Below are positions 8,728-17,363 of a stretch of DNA of 64,000 nucleotides, piece by piece. Under the pieces are notes generated by a model that saw nothing but the letters and a program-made list of their open reading frames with translations, had not been told where the DNA came from and did no database searches. Positions within the stretch are counted from its first letter, which is position 1. Every line of letters starts with the position of its first letter. The translations under genes were made by a program, and so were the position numbers. Source of the stretch: DASVHS01 sp035468985 (lineage in GTDB: Bacteria; Acidobacteriota; Thermoanaerobaculia; Gp7-AA8); assembly GCA_035468985.1 (NCBI GenBank), contig DATISF010000028.1:77427-141426 (forward strand), read 5' to 3'.

Positions 8728-10164
8728 ATGAAAGTTGAAATTGCCAGCGAACCACGATTCCGCAAGCTCGACCACTTCTTCGTTCTCGCCGCCCAGAACG
8801 CCGATCTGGACGGGATCGCCGCCGATGTGGCCGCGCGAGGGCGATTCGAAGGGCGCAAGGACGAGACGATCACCAGTCTGGAGGATGAGCCGCGCAAGGT
8901 CACCCTCGTCGGACTCGGCAAACGCGATGATCTTTCGATTCGCGGACTGACCAAGGCGCTGGGCACGGTGGCGAAGATCGCGCAGAAGCAGCGCGACCGG
9001 CGCATCGCCGTCGAGGTCGTGCCCTCGCTCCCGGGCATCGGGCCGGTCGCGGCCACGCGGGTCACCGCCACCCTCCTCGCGCAGGCCGACTACAAATACG
9101 ACCAGTACCTCACGCAGAACAAAGACGAGAAGACTCTTCCCATCGAGGCCATGCTCGTCGCGCCGGAGTCGCTGGACCGCAAACAGCTCCGCGAGATCGA
9201 GGCGGAAGCGAACGCCATCAGCACAGGCATCCGCACGGTCCGCGACCTCGGAAATGCGCCATCGAATGTCATCACGCCGTCGCGCCTCGCCGAGCGCGCT
9301 CTCGAAGTGGCGAAGAAAGCCGGCGTGAAATGCACGATCTACGGCCGCCGCGAGATCGAGAAGATGAAGATGGGCGGCCTCATCGCCGTGAACCGCGGCT
9401 CCACTGAAGAGCCGCGCTTCGTGGTTCTCGAGTACAAGCCGCGCGGCGCGAAAAAGCATGTCGCGCTCGTGGGCAAGGGCATCACGTTCGACTCCGGCGG
9501 CATCTCCATCAAGCCGGCGGAGAAGATGGAGGAAATGAAGTTCGACATGTGCGGCGCCGCCGCCGTGATCGGCACGATCGAGGCCGCGGCCAAGCTCGAG
9601 CTTCCCGTCCGCATCACCGGCTGCATCCCATCGACCGACAATCTCCCCAGCGGCAGCGCTTACAAGCCCGGCGAGATCATCACCATGATGAACGGCAAGA
9701 CCGTGGAGATCGTGAACACCGACGCCGAGGGGCGGATGATTCTCGGCGACGCCCTGCATTACGCGTCGGAGCTCAAGCCTGATCACCTGATCGATTACGC
9801 CACGCTCACCGGCGCCGTCGTCGTGGCCCTGGCCGGCGAAGCGGCCGGCCTTTTCTCCAATGATGATGAGCTGGCTCGGAAGTTGATTGAGTCGGGAGAG
9901 CGCGTCGGTGAGCGCCTGTGGCGGATGCCTGTCTGGGACGACTACAAGGAACTGATCCGCAGCGAATGGGCGGATATGAAAAACTCCGGCGGACGCTGGG
10001 GTGGCGCAATCACCGCCGCCGTATTCTTGAAGGAGTTCGTCGATTGTCCTTCCTGGGCTCATCTCGACATCGCCGGCACGGCCTACTCGGATCACGATCC
10101 GAAGGGAGCGACGGGTGCGGGCGTGCGCGTGACGGTCGAGTTTCTCGAATCGCTGTCGCGCTGA
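8728..10164 (+). CDS. pepA: Leucyl aminopeptidase, M17 family
   Basis: A cytosolic two-metal aminopeptidase of 478 residues, the usual length. The C-terminal catalytic domain carries the metal and active-site motifs KGITFDSGGISIKP, FDMCGAA, PSGSAYKPGEI and the signature NTDAEGRM, followed by DYATLTGA. The N-terminal macro-like domain (1-160) is also present. ATG 8728 sits behind a TACAAT box. The stop codon overlaps the presumed start of the next gene. Confidence 0.96.
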   Translation: MKVEIASEPRFRKLDHFFVLAAQNADLDGIAADVAARGRFEGRKDETITSLEDEPRKVTLVGLGKRDDLSIRGLTKALGTVAKIAQKQRDRRIAVEVVPSLPGIGPVAATRVTATLLAQADYKYDQYLTQNKDEKTLPIEAMLVAPESLDRKQLREIEAEANAISTGIRTVRDLGNAPSNVITPSRLAERALEVAKKAGVKCTIYGRREIEKMKMGGLIAVNRGSTEEPRFVVLEYKPRGAKKHVALVGKGITFDSGGISIKPAEKMEEMKFDMCGAAAVIGTIEAAAKLELPVRITGCIPSTDNLPSGSAYKPGEIITMMNGKTVEIVNTDAEGRMILGDALHYASELKPDHLIDYATLTGAVVVALAGEAAGLFSNDDELARKLIESGERVGERLWRMPVWDDYKELIRSEWADMKNSGGRWGGAITAAVFLKEFVDCPSWAHLDIAGTAYSDHDPKGATGAGVRVTVEFLESLSR

Positions 10165-11135
10165 TCGCGGCGTCGATCTCGATTGCCGGATGCAAGGGCG
10201 GCGACGCCCAGCGCACCGTCGTCGGGCCTCCTCCACCGCATCCCGAGGAGAGCTTTACGGCCATCGAGTCGCCCAGCCTGCAGTTCCTCCCCCGCCGCGA
10301 CGAAGCGACAGGCTGGAACCTCGAGCAGGATCCGATCGTTATCCCCGCCAACCGCCTCGACACGTATCTCGATCAGGATGCCGGGCATTTCGCTCACTAC
10401 GAAGTGATCGACGGAACGATCGGCAATTACCTGACGACGGCCGGCAACGGGTTCGCCACGGTCGAGATCTACCGCTTCCCCGATTTCGTGAAGGCGTTCG
10501 GCGCGTACTCGACGCGCAAGAACGCCAGCGTGCAGTTCGTCGACATCGCGAACGAAGCGTTCATGACGAAGCACTCGATCCACCTCTGGCGCGGACCGTT
10601 CTACGTGCGCGTCATCGGCAACGCTTCCACGCCGGGGGCGCTGCGGCGGCTCGTCGGATTCGTCGCCGAGCGAATGCCGGCCGCTCCCGCCAAGCCCGCG
10701 GTGTTCAATTTCTTCCCGGCCGACACGCGCATCGCAAACAGCGAGCGCTTCTCGGCCGAATCGGGATTCGGCGAGGAAATCCTCGCGAACTCGTTCCAGG
10801 CGTCGTTCAACGTCGGCGGCGACAAGATGGACGGACTGATCATCCCCGCCGCGAACAAAGACGCTGCCGCGCGGATCCTCGCCGCGTATCGCACTCTGTA
10901 CGTCCGCAACGGCAAGCTCCTCGATCCCATCCCGAATCTCGGCGAAGACAACTTCACGGCCGAGGACAAGTATCTCGGCCGGGCGGTCGCGTTCCGCATC
11001 GACCGTTTTCTGATCGCGTTCAACGGCTACACGGACCGCCAGAAACTCGTCGATCTCGCCGCGGCGACAGACTCCAGAATTCTGGGATCGATTCGCAAGC
11101 AGCTGGTGACGGCGGACAGGGGAAGCGATCGCTGA
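10161..11135 (+). CDS. Putative lipoprotein, unknown function
   Basis: The reading frame encodes a lipoprotein-type signal (RIAVALIAASISIAGCKGG, lipobox SIAGC) and a ~300-residue soluble domain with no family I recognise (HFAHYEVIDGTIGNYL, VEIYRFPDFVKAFGAYS). The start is unclear. The first in-frame ATG or GTG codons lie deep inside pepA. I set the start at a CTG (10161) that overlaps the pepA TGA as CTGA, though a signal peptide with the two Arg further upstream would look more natural. Translation may depend on coupling to pepA or on a non-standard start codon. Confidence 0.65.
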   Translation: MIAASISIAGCKGGDAQRTVVGPPPPHPEESFTAIESPSLQFLPRRDEATGWNLEQDPIVIPANRLDTYLDQDAGHFAHYEVIDGTIGNYLTTAGNGFATVEIYRFPDFVKAFGAYSTRKNASVQFVDIANEAFMTKHSIHLWRGPFYVRVIGNASTPGALRRLVGFVAERMPAAPAKPAVFNFFPADTRIANSERFSAESGFGEEILANSFQASFNVGGDKMDGLIIPAANKDAAARILAAYRTLYVRNGKLLDPIPNLGEDNFTAEDKYLGRAVAFRIDRFLIAFNGYTDRQKLVDLAAATDSRILGSIRKQLVTADRGSDR

Positions 11136-11615
11136 TCACCTTTCCCACGTCCCGCTCTTGCCGCCGGTCTTGCGCATCAGTTGGATCGACTCGATGACGA
11201 TCCCCTTCTCCGCGCTCTTGCACATGTCGTAGATCGTCAGCGCCGTGATCGCGCATGCGGTCATCGCTTCGATCTCCACGCCCGTCTTTCCTTCGCAGCG
11301 GACGATGGAGTGAATCTCGATCGTGCCCGCCTTCGGATCGAGATCGAACGTCACGTCGATCGAGCTGATGGCGATGGGATGCGTGAGCGGGATGAGCGAC
11401 GGTGTCTGTTTGGCGCCGAGAACTCCGGCGACTTTCGCGGTCGTCAGGACGTCGCCCTTCGGGAGCGCCCGGTCGACCAGCTTCTGCAGCGTTTCCGGCG
11501 ACATGCGCACGATCGCGGTCGCCACGGCTTCACGGCGCGTCGGTTGTTTCGAATCGACATCGACCATCGAGATGCCACCGGTCTCATCGAGATGTGAAAA
11601 CGTTCGGGTGCTCAT
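11136..11615 (-). CDS. moaC: Cyclic pyranopterin monophosphate synthase
   Basis: Second step of molybdenum cofactor synthesis. The 159-residue product matches MoaC throughout: SHLDETGGISMVDV near the start, AKVAGVLGAKQTPSLIPLTHP (the conserved K...G..A.K.T..LIPLCHP core, with Thr in place of the common Cys), VEIEAMTACAITALTIYDMCK and the C-terminal KTGGKSG. It overlaps mobA by 4 bases. The cofactor would serve the molybdenum hydroxylase at 25951 and NarG at 62251. Confidence 0.96.
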   Translation of the reverse strand: MSTRTFSHLDETGGISMVDVDSKQPTRREAVATAIVRMSPETLQKLVDRALPKGDVLTTAKVAGVLGAKQTPSLIPLTHPIAISSIDVTFDLDPKAGTIEIHSIVRCEGKTGVEIEAMTACAITALTIYDMCKSAEKGIVIESIQLMRKTGGKSGTWER

Positions 11616-12145
11616 CGCAGTCTCTCCGCTTCTTCCAGCTCCGCGGGCGTGTTCACGTTCACCAGCGCGTGGCCTTCCACGTCCACGAGCACGGTCGGGA
11701 CCTCGGACGCCAGACCGCGCAGATCGAGTCTATTCTCCGCGATCCGGCGCTGCAGCGTGTCGAGAATCCCGGAGGAGTAGCCGGCGCATAAAGGTTGCGG
11801 CACTCCCTGCCACACCGGCATCAGCACCGGTGCCTCGGAAGCCTCGAAACGGCTGCGCAAATCGCGGAGGAAGTCCGTCGTGATCAAGGGGTAGTCCGTG
11901 GCGAGGACGAAGCAGCGGCCGCCGCAATCCTGCAGAGCACGAACGACTCCGAACACCGGCGCCTCGTGTTCGTGAGACTCCTCGAAAATCGTCTCGATCG
12001 AGAGCGTCTCCGTCCCGTGACGCTGCACGGCGATGATCCGCTCGAACGCCGGCGCCGCCGCCGCGGAGATCGTGCCCAGGAACAGCGCGGCCTTCGATCG
12101 CCCCATGCGCGCCGAGCGCCCGCCCGTCAGGATGTAGCAGTTCAC
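11612..12145 (-). CDS. mobA: Molybdenum cofactor guanylyltransferase
   Basis: Attaches GMP to molybdopterin to give the MGD form used by enzymes such as NarG. The 177-residue product has the nucleotidyltransferase signature LTGGRSARMGRSKA (family LAGG.S.RMG.DK), a DYPLI metal-binding segment and the NVNTPAEL motif near the end. It is a little shorter than E. coli MobA (194). The TGA of mobA overlaps the ATG of moaC, so the two are cotranslated. Confidence 0.93.
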   Translation of the reverse strand: MNCYILTGGRSARMGRSKAALFLGTISAAAAPAFERIIAVQRHGTETLSIETIFEESHEHEAPVFGVVRALQDCGGRCFVLATDYPLITTDFLRDLRSRFEASEAPVLMPVWQGVPQPLCAGYSSGILDTLQRRIAENRLDLRGLASEVPTVLVDVEGHALVNVNTPAELEEAERLR

Positions 12146-12159
12146 GATGAACCGTAGGG

Positions 12160-12165
12160 TAGCAT
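12160..12165 (+). promoter_or_regulatory. -10 box TAGCAT, leaderless-type
   Basis: TAGCAT lies 6 bases before GTG 12172, in a gap of only 26 bases between the divergent mobA and glycosyltransferase genes. Confidence 0.4.
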
Positions 12166-12171
12166 CCGCCC

Positions 12172-12867
12172 GTGTCTTTGCCCGTCACGGTGATCATCGC
12201 CGCGCGGAACGAGGAGGAGGCCGTGACGGCGGCCGTGCGCTCGGCATTCGAGTCCGGCGCCGCGGAGGTCATCGTCGCCGATGGTGGAAGCACTGATCGC
12301 ACGCGCCAGGCTGCCGCATCCGCGGGCGCACGCGTGATCGAATGCCAGCCGATGCGCGCCCGCCAATACAACCGGGCCGCGGAGACGGCAGCGAACGAGG
12401 CCCTGGTCTTTCTCCACGCCGACACATTGCTGCCAGCCGGCGCAGGGGCGGCGGTGCTCGACGCGCTGCAACGCGCGCCGTTCGGAGGTTTTCGCCTCCG
12501 CTTCGCCGAACAGGCGTGGAAACTACGGCTCGCGGCATTCCTCATCAATCTCCGCACACGTCTCACGCTCTCTCCGTGGGGCGATCAAGCGCAGTTCATC
12601 CGCCGCGCGACATTCCTTCGCGACGGCGGCTTCCGGGAGATTCCGCTGATGGATGACTACGAGCTCGCCGTGCGCATGCGGCGCCGCGGCCGGCCGATCG
12701 TCCTCCCGCTCACCGTGATCACCTCCGGCCGTCGCTTTCTGCGCCTCGGCCTGCTGCGCACCACCGCGATGAACTGGACGATCGTGATCGCGTGGCGGTT
12801 GGGGGTTTCGGAGGAGAGGCTGGCTGGCTGGTATCGGGAACGGGAGAACGGGAATGGTGAATGTTGA
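12172..12867 (+). CDS. Family 2 glycosyltransferase, TIGR04283-like
   Basis: A 231-residue GT-A glycosyltransferase: VTVIIAARNEEE, the donor-binding VADGGSTDRT, and the metal motif FLHADT. The short form and the segments PWGDQAQFIRR and DDYELAVRMRRRGR match the TIGR04283 group, some members of which sit in arsenosugar clusters. Here the neighbours do not support that role. The start is GTG 12172. The last residues (GNGEC) and the stop are encoded by the heptamer array at 12851-12917, so the array has replaced or extended the natural C-terminus. Confidence 0.85.
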   Translation: MSLPVTVIIAARNEEEAVTAAVRSAFESGAAEVIVADGGSTDRTRQAAASAGARVIECQPMRARQYNRAAETAANEALVFLHADTLLPAGAGAAVLDALQRAPFGGFRLRFAEQAWKLRLAAFLINLRTRLTLSPWGDQAQFIRRATFLRDGGFREIPLMDDYELAVRMRRRGRPIVLPLTVITSGRRFLRLGLLRTTAMNWTIVIAWRLGVSEERLAGWYRERENGNGEC

Positions 12868-12917
12868 ATGCGATCAATTCACCATTTCGCATTCGACATT
12901 CGACATTCCACATTCCC
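12851..12917. repeat. Heptamer inverted array between convergent genes
   Basis: The left arm has three GAATG-containing 7-base steps (GGAATG, GTGAATG, TTGAATG), then a ~15-base loop, then the inverse arm (CGCATTC, GACATTC, GACATTC, CACATTCC). It can form one long hairpin at the junction of two convergent genes and may act as a bidirectional terminator. Confidence 0.7.
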
Positions 12918-12922
12918 GTCTT

Positions 12923-13414
12923 CTACTTTTTCCGCCGCCCCTCGCCCGAAGCGTTGTTCTTCGCGGCGTGGCGCGCCTGGCCGAGCGTCACATTCACCGG
13001 GTTGGCGCGGTCGAGGAACGGGACCGCCGGTCTGGCGCGGATCCCGAGCTCCTTACGCATTTCGAGCAGCTCGTCGTGTTCCGGCGCGACTTTCAGGCCC
13101 GAGTCGGCAACCTCCACGGCTTTCTTCCGGTCCCCACGCGCCAGGTAGATGCGGGCAAGGTTCACGTAGTGATCGCCGTTGTAGAACTCCAGATCGAGTG
13201 CGCGTTTGCAGAGATCGATGCCTTCCTTGTACTTCTTCTGCACGAGGGCGAGGCACAGTCCGAAGTACGACAGCCCGACGGCGTCTTTCCCGGTCTTCAC
13301 CGGAGCAGCGCCGTCGGTTCCGTAGATTTCCAGGAAACGCGTCAGGGCCTGCAGGTAATCGTGCTGCTGGGTCAGTTCGATTGCTACGTCAATCTGTCGG
13401 GTTGGTTTTGCCAT
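12923..13414 (-). CDS. TPR-repeat protein
   Basis: A 163-residue soluble helical protein with two to three tetratricopeptide-like repeats (AVGLSYFGLCLALVQKKYKE, then LEFYNGDHYVNLARIYLARG and KKAVEVADSGLKVAPEHDEL), a protein-interaction module. The ATG at 13414 shares its A with the TGA of the upstream regulator gene (TGATG), and an in-frame TTG one codon earlier is less likely. It is the last gene of the lepB-pcnB-desulfurase-PilZ operon. The C-terminus is basic (GEGRRKK). Confidence 0.85.
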   Translation of the reverse strand: MAKPTRQIDVAIELTQQHDYLQALTRFLEIYGTDGAAPVKTGKDAVGLSYFGLCLALVQKKYKEGIDLCKRALDLEFYNGDHYVNLARIYLARGDRKKAVEVADSGLKVAPEHDELLEMRKELGIRARPAVPFLDRANPVNVTLGQARHAAKNNASGEGRRKK

Positions 13415-14127
13415 CAAATCAGTTCTCGTGAGCGGAGGCGGTAAACGAAGTGCTCGATGCGCTGCCGCTCCTGGGGATTGAGATTCACGAACCGCAGTCC
13501 GTACTTGGCCATCGTACCGGAGAACTCCGCGCGCAGGATCTCGGCGTCGATTTTCATCGGCTCCGGGTCGCCCGGCAGATAGAAATGGAGACAGACGTTC
13601 TCTTCTCCGGGAAGAACACGATCGACTTCAATCAACATGCCGTTCGCGGAGATGTTCATGCTCCGTGCAAGGACGAAACGGCCGTTCTTCTCGAGGGAGA
13701 CCTCGATCTTGGTGATCGTTCTCAGCTGCCGTCGGACGGGAATCGACGTCAGCCGTTCGACTTTCTCGTCGAGATCGCGCCGCTGCAGCGGACGGTAGAT
13801 GACATCGTTGCAGCCGGCAGAGATGCAGAGATCGCGGTGTTCCTGCGCGTCGCGATCGCAGACCAGGAGAAGTGAGATCGCCTTGGTGTTGTCATCGCCG
13901 CGGATCTCGCGGCAGAACTCCGGTGCGGTCATGTCGAACAGATCGAAGGCCAGGATGATCAGGTTCGGAGTCTCTTCCTTCGCCTTCTCCAGCGCCTCGG
14001 AGCCGGCCAGGGCGGTGCTGATGGCCACGCCACGCCGGCGGAGAATCGTTTCCTGAAAGGCGAGCGATCCGCGCGACTGGTCGACGAGCAGAATGCGGCC
14101 GAGCTGCGCCTTGGCCTTGGTCGTCAC
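13414..14127 (-). CDS. Degenerate receiver fused to a PilZ domain
   Basis: A 237-residue protein. Residues ~10-125 have the receiver fold (RILLVDQSRGSLAFQETIL), but the phospho-acceptor position is not Asp: the usual LDL/LDV motif reads IILAFDLFD, and the acidic pair is reduced. The C-terminal half is a PilZ domain with the c-di-GMP-binding RxxxR (RRQLR) and NxSxxG (NISANG) motifs intact. So it is probably a c-di-GMP sensor whose receiver serves as a phosphorylation-independent docking domain. It overlaps the desulfurase gene by 4 bases. Confidence 0.88.
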   Translation of the reverse strand: MTTKAKAQLGRILLVDQSRGSLAFQETILRRRGVAISTALAGSEALEKAKEETPNLIILAFDLFDMTAPEFCREIRGDDNTKAISLLLVCDRDAQEHRDLCISAGCNDVIYRPLQRRDLDEKVERLTSIPVRRQLRTITKIEVSLEKNGRFVLARSMNISANGMLIEVDRVLPGEENVCLHFYLPGDPEPMKIDAEILRAEFSGTMAKYGLRFVNLNPQERQRIEHFVYRLRSRELI

Positions 14128-15254
14128 GCCGCCGAAATCTCCCGCAGTTTTGTCACGATGCGTTTGAGATCATCGACGAGCATCGAGATGTGCTCGGCCG
14201 TATTCGATTTGCCCAACCCGATTCTCACCGACCCCATGGCCATGGCCTCGCTTACGCCGATCGCCAGCAGCACGCGCGATGGGGTGCGCTCCCCCGAGCT
14301 GCAAGCCGAACCGGAAGACAACGAGAAGCGCCGCATCGCCATGAGCACCGAGTCGCTCTCGACCCGGTCGAAGCTGACGTTCAGGTTGCCCGGCAATCTT
14401 AACGCTCGTGGTCCGTTCACGGAAACGCCGTCCATCTCGCGGGCCAGACGATCCCACAGCTCGTTCCGCAATTCTGTGAGCCTCGTCGCCTCCTTGTGCA
14501 TCTCCTCGCCGCGAATCTGCAGTGCGACCGACAGGCCGATCGCCCCAGGCACGTTCACCGTACCTGAGCGCAGACCTCTCTCCTGCCCTCCGCCGAGCAT
14601 GACCGGCCGTGCGCGTACGCCGCGGCGGACGCAGAGGCCGCCGATCCCCTTCGGCCCATAAAATTTGTGCGCAGAGAGGGAAGCCATGTCGATGGCGGTC
14701 AGATCGACCGCGATCTTCCCAACTGCCTGGGTCATGTCGGTATGAAAGAGGATCTCCCGTTCCCGGCAGAGCGCACCGATCTCGCCGATGGGCTGAATCG
14801 TTCCGATCTCCGCGTTCGCCGCCTCGATCGACACGAGACGCGTGTTTGGCCGGATGGCATCGCCAACCGCATCGGGGGCGATGAACCCTTCCCGGTCCGG
14901 ACTGAGGATCGTCACGTCGATGCCGCTTTTCTGGAGCCGCTCGGCGGGACCAAGAATCGACTTGTGCTCGATCGCGCTGGTGATGAAGTGCTGTCCCGGC
15001 TCGAGGATGTTGAGGGCAATGTTGTTCGACTCCGTCGCCCCGGCAGTGAAGTAAATCTCGTTCGGCTGCACCTTGAAGAAGCGCGCGACGCTGATGCGCG
15101 CATCTTCGAGCGCATTCGCGGCGCGACGGCCCTGATGGTGCGTCAGCGAGGCGGGATTGCCGAACAGGTCGCTGAAAAACGGCAGCATCGCTTCGACCAC
15201 ACGCGGATCGCAGGGCGTGGTGGCGTGGTGATCGACATAAATCGGTTCGCTCAA
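14124..15254 (-). CDS. Cysteine desulfurase, NifS/IscS class
   Basis: A 376-residue PLP enzyme that takes sulfur from cysteine for Fe-S clusters and tRNA thiolation. Evidence: YVDHHATTP, TAGATESNN, the PLP lysine in SAHKFYGPKGIGGL, and the catalytic Cys in SSGSACSSGERTPS. I chose TTG 15254 (product begins SEPIYVD): it overlaps the pcnB stop as TTGA and has GGAGAAGG upstream, whereas a longer ORF only adds pcnB shadow sequence. No iscU or sufE is adjacent, and coupling to pcnB hints at tRNA maturation. Confidence 0.93.
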   Translation of the reverse strand: MSEPIYVDHHATTPCDPRVVEAMLPFFSDLFGNPASLTHHQGRRAANALEDARISVARFFKVQPNEIYFTAGATESNNIALNILEPGQHFITSAIEHKSILGPAERLQKSGIDVTILSPDREGFIAPDAVGDAIRPNTRLVSIEAANAEIGTIQPIGEIGALCREREILFHTDMTQAVGKIAVDLTAIDMASLSAHKFYGPKGIGGLCVRRGVRARPVMLGGGQERGLRSGTVNVPGAIGLSVALQIRGEEMHKEATRLTELRNELWDRLAREMDGVSVNGPRALRLPGNLNVSFDRVESDSVLMAMRRFSLSSGSACSSGERTPSRVLLAIGVSEAMAMGSVRIGLGKSNTAEHISMLVDDLKRIVTKLREISAA

Positions 15255-16612
15255 TGCCTTCTCCGGCGGCGCTTCCTGACGGGAGGGCCGCTTTCCTCCT
15301 GTGCCTTCCGCACGCGCTGCGCGAAGGAGTTCCACTGGCGGAATTGCTCGACATACTTGCCGGACGAGAGCGCGTACAGCTCGAGCAGCGCCAGCGCGTC
15401 ATGGAACGGCTCGCGATAGATGAAGCGAAACAAAGCGCGGCGATCGGAGGGCGGCTCGAGCAGGCGCCAGAACGTCTCCAGGGCCTGTTCGATCTGATGG
15501 CGCGCGCCGGCCGGCAGCGCCATGCGCGCGCACACCGGCTGCACGAGATCGCGGATGAACAGCAGGACCTCGCCGATGCGCATTCGGCCCTGTCGGCGCT
15601 GCTCTTCCCGTTCGAGCTCTTCGACGATCCACGGCAGTAGCAGAACCGACAGCAGCACCGGATCGGAGACCTTGCGTCCCGATTGCACGGTGCGGTCGAG
15701 CACCTCGAGCATTTTCCAGAAGTACGGCGTGCGCTCACCCTCGATCGCGCGATAGACCTCGGGCAGAAGAGGCTCGAGCAGGCGCGTCTCCACGAGCAGC
15801 CGTAATGCGCCGCGCGACCATCCCCGGCGCAGCAACTCCAGAATCTCTTCGGAAACGCGAGGAGGAGAAGCCTTCAGGATGTCCGCGCGGTGGCGGAGGA
15901 TACCCTCGTACGTCGCGGGCTCGATCGCGAATCGCAGCCGCGAGGCGAATTCGATTGCCCGCATCATCCGCACCGGATCTTCGCGGAAGCGAACGTCGGG
16001 ATCGCCGATCACGCGAACCAGACCCTCGTGGATGTCCTCGAGACCGCCCACGTAGTCGAGCACGGAGAAATCGGCGATGTTGTAGAAGAGGCCGTTCATC
16101 GTGAAGTCGCGTCGACGAGCGTCCTGCAGCGGCGTGCCGAACGTGTTGTCGTCGGTGACGAGGATGTCGTCCGTGTCCTCAGCGCTGCCGCGCTCCGGCT
16201 CGCGCCGGAACGTCGCCACCTCGACGATCATGTCCTGAAAGATCACGTGCACGAGGCGAAAGCGCCGGCCGATGATCCGGCTGTTGCGGAACAGACGGCG
16301 GATCTCGGCAGGATGCGCATCCGTGGCGATGTCGAAATCCTTCGGCGTCCTCGCCATCAGCAGATCGCGCACGCTTCCGCCGCACAGGTAGGCTCGATAT
16401 CCGCTGCGGTGCAGGCGGTAGAGGACCTTCAGAACGTTTTCAGGGATCTGCCGGCGCGAGATCGGGTGATCGCTCCGGTCGACGACGACCGCGTCTTCCT
16501 CGGGCCTCGGGCTTCGGGCCTCGGGCCTCGGTTCGCCTTCGTCGGATTCGTCGTGGACGGCTCCGAGGCCCGAGGCCTGAGGCCCGAGGCCTGCTTTTTC
16601 ACTCGGACTCAT
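15251..16612 (-). CDS. pcnB: Poly(A) polymerase / tRNA nucleotidyltransferase family protein
   Basis: A 453-residue class II nucleotidyltransferase. The head domain has LCGGSVRDLLM, the metal-binding DFDIATDA, RRDFTMNGLFYN and the FREDPVRMMRAIEFASRL stretch typical of PcnB and CCA-adding enzymes. A basic C-terminal tail (RKRRRRRH), as in PcnB, favours poly(A) polymerase. ATG 16612 lies within the end of lepB (14-base overlap). Residues ~7-38, before the conserved domain, are encoded by a heptamer inverted array (16499-16594), so that N-terminal extension is a repeat insertion. CCA-adding activity remains possible. Confidence 0.88.
   Translation of the reverse strand: MSPSEKAGLGPQASGLGAVHDESDEGEPRPEARSPRPEEDAVVVDRSDHPISRRQIPENVLKVLYRLHRSGYRAYLCGGSVRDLLMARTPKDFDIATDAHPAEIRRLFRNSRIIGRRFRLVHVIFQDMIVEVATFRREPERGSAEDTDDILVTDDNTFGTPLQDARRRDFTMNGLFYNIADFSVLDYVGGLEDIHEGLVRVIGDPDVRFREDPVRMMRAIEFASRLRFAIEPATYEGILRHRADILKASPPRVSEEILELLRRGWSRGALRLLVETRLLEPLLPEVYRAIEGERTPYFWKMLEVLDRTVQSGRKVSDPVLLSVLLLPWIVEELEREEQRRQGRMRIGEVLLFIRDLVQPVCARMALPAGARHQIEQALETFWRLLEPPSDRRALFRFIYREPFHDALALLELYALSSGKYVEQFRQWNSFAQRVRKAQEESGPPVRKRRRRRH
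16499..16594. repeat. Heptamer inverted array inside pcnB
   Basis: Units close to GCCTCGG repeat at 16499-16535 and the inverse units CCGAGGC at 16561-16594, around a ~25-base loop. The array is in frame and encodes residues ~7-38 of PcnB. Confidence 0.75.
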
Positions 16613-17363
16613 AAGGGCTACCACTGTCCTGAATCTCAGGGGTGAAGTGGTACTTGCTGTCGACGATGAAGAACGTCCGCTGCCAGCGGGTGCGATCGAA
16701 GAAGTGGATGACCACATTGAGCAGCTCGCGCGCGCGATCGGCAGGCGGACTGCCAGGGGGAGGCGGCTCGCCGCGGAACGACCAGTACACCATGAACGCG
16801 CGGCCTTTGATCATCGATCGCGGCACCGTGCCCCAGTAGCGCGAGTCGCTGGAGCGATCGCGGTTGTCTCCCATCGCAAAGTACGAATGCGGTGCGACCG
16901 TGTAGGGCCCGAACTGATCGCGCGATCGGTACGGCTCCGGGAGGGCGGGTTGCCGCGGGTACATCGTCGGGTCGACGTGAATCGTGTATGGCTCGTTGAG
17001 CTTGTTGCCGTTGACGAACACGTTCTTGTCCCGGACCTCAACGACGTCGCCCGGCATGCCGATGACACGCTTCACGAAGTCGGTGTCGGGCTGAAGCGGA
17101 TAGCGAAACACGATGATGTCGCCGCGTCGTACGTCGCGGATCGGGAACAGTCCCGACAAAGGGCCGAGGCCGTTCGGGCCGTAGATGAACTTGTTGACGA
17201 TGATGTGGTCGCCGACCTTGAGGTTGTCTTCCATCGATCCCGTCGGGATCTTGAACGCCTGGAAAACGAAGATGCGGGCGAAGTTGACGAAGATGACCGC
17301 GATCAGCAGGGCTTCGTAGTACTCGCGGGTCGTTGACTTCTTTACGGTCTCATCTGTGGCCAC
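16599..17363 (-). CDS. lepB: Signal peptidase I
   Basis: A membrane serine protease that removes Sec signal peptides. It has 254 residues with one N-terminal membrane helix (~18-36), the nucleophile S43 in IPTGSMEDNL, the general base K98 in DFVKRVIGMPGD, and the box E motif FAMGDNRDRSSDSRYWG. The catalytic domain is periplasmic. It is the first gene of the lepB-pcnB-desulfurase-PilZ-TPR operon, diverging from tonB across a 106-base gap. Other signal peptides in the window have AXA-type sites that it should cut. Confidence 0.96.
   Translation of the reverse strand: MATDETVKKSTTREYYEALLIAVIFVNFARIFVFQAFKIPTGSMEDNLKVGDHIIVNKFIYGPNGLGPLSGLFPIRDVRRGDIIVFRYPLQPDTDFVKRVIGMPGDVVEVRDKNVFVNGNKLNEPYTIHVDPTMYPRQPALPEPYRSRDQFGPYTVAPHSYFAMGDNRDRSSDSRYWGTVPRSMIKGRAFMVYWSFRGEPPPPGSPPADRARELLNVVIHFFDRTRWQRTFFIVDSKYHFTPEIQDSGSPYESE

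Noticed and set aside
12172..12867. Arsenosugar biosynthesis role for the glycosyltransferase
   Set aside because: Only the family resemblance supports it. No ArsM, ArsS or other arsenic gene lies nearby, so I name only the family.
14170..15738. A 522-codon frame on the minus strand across the desulfurase and pcnB
   Set aside because: It overlaps two recognisable genes in another frame, and its translation is a Ser/Arg/Cys-rich low-complexity shadow.
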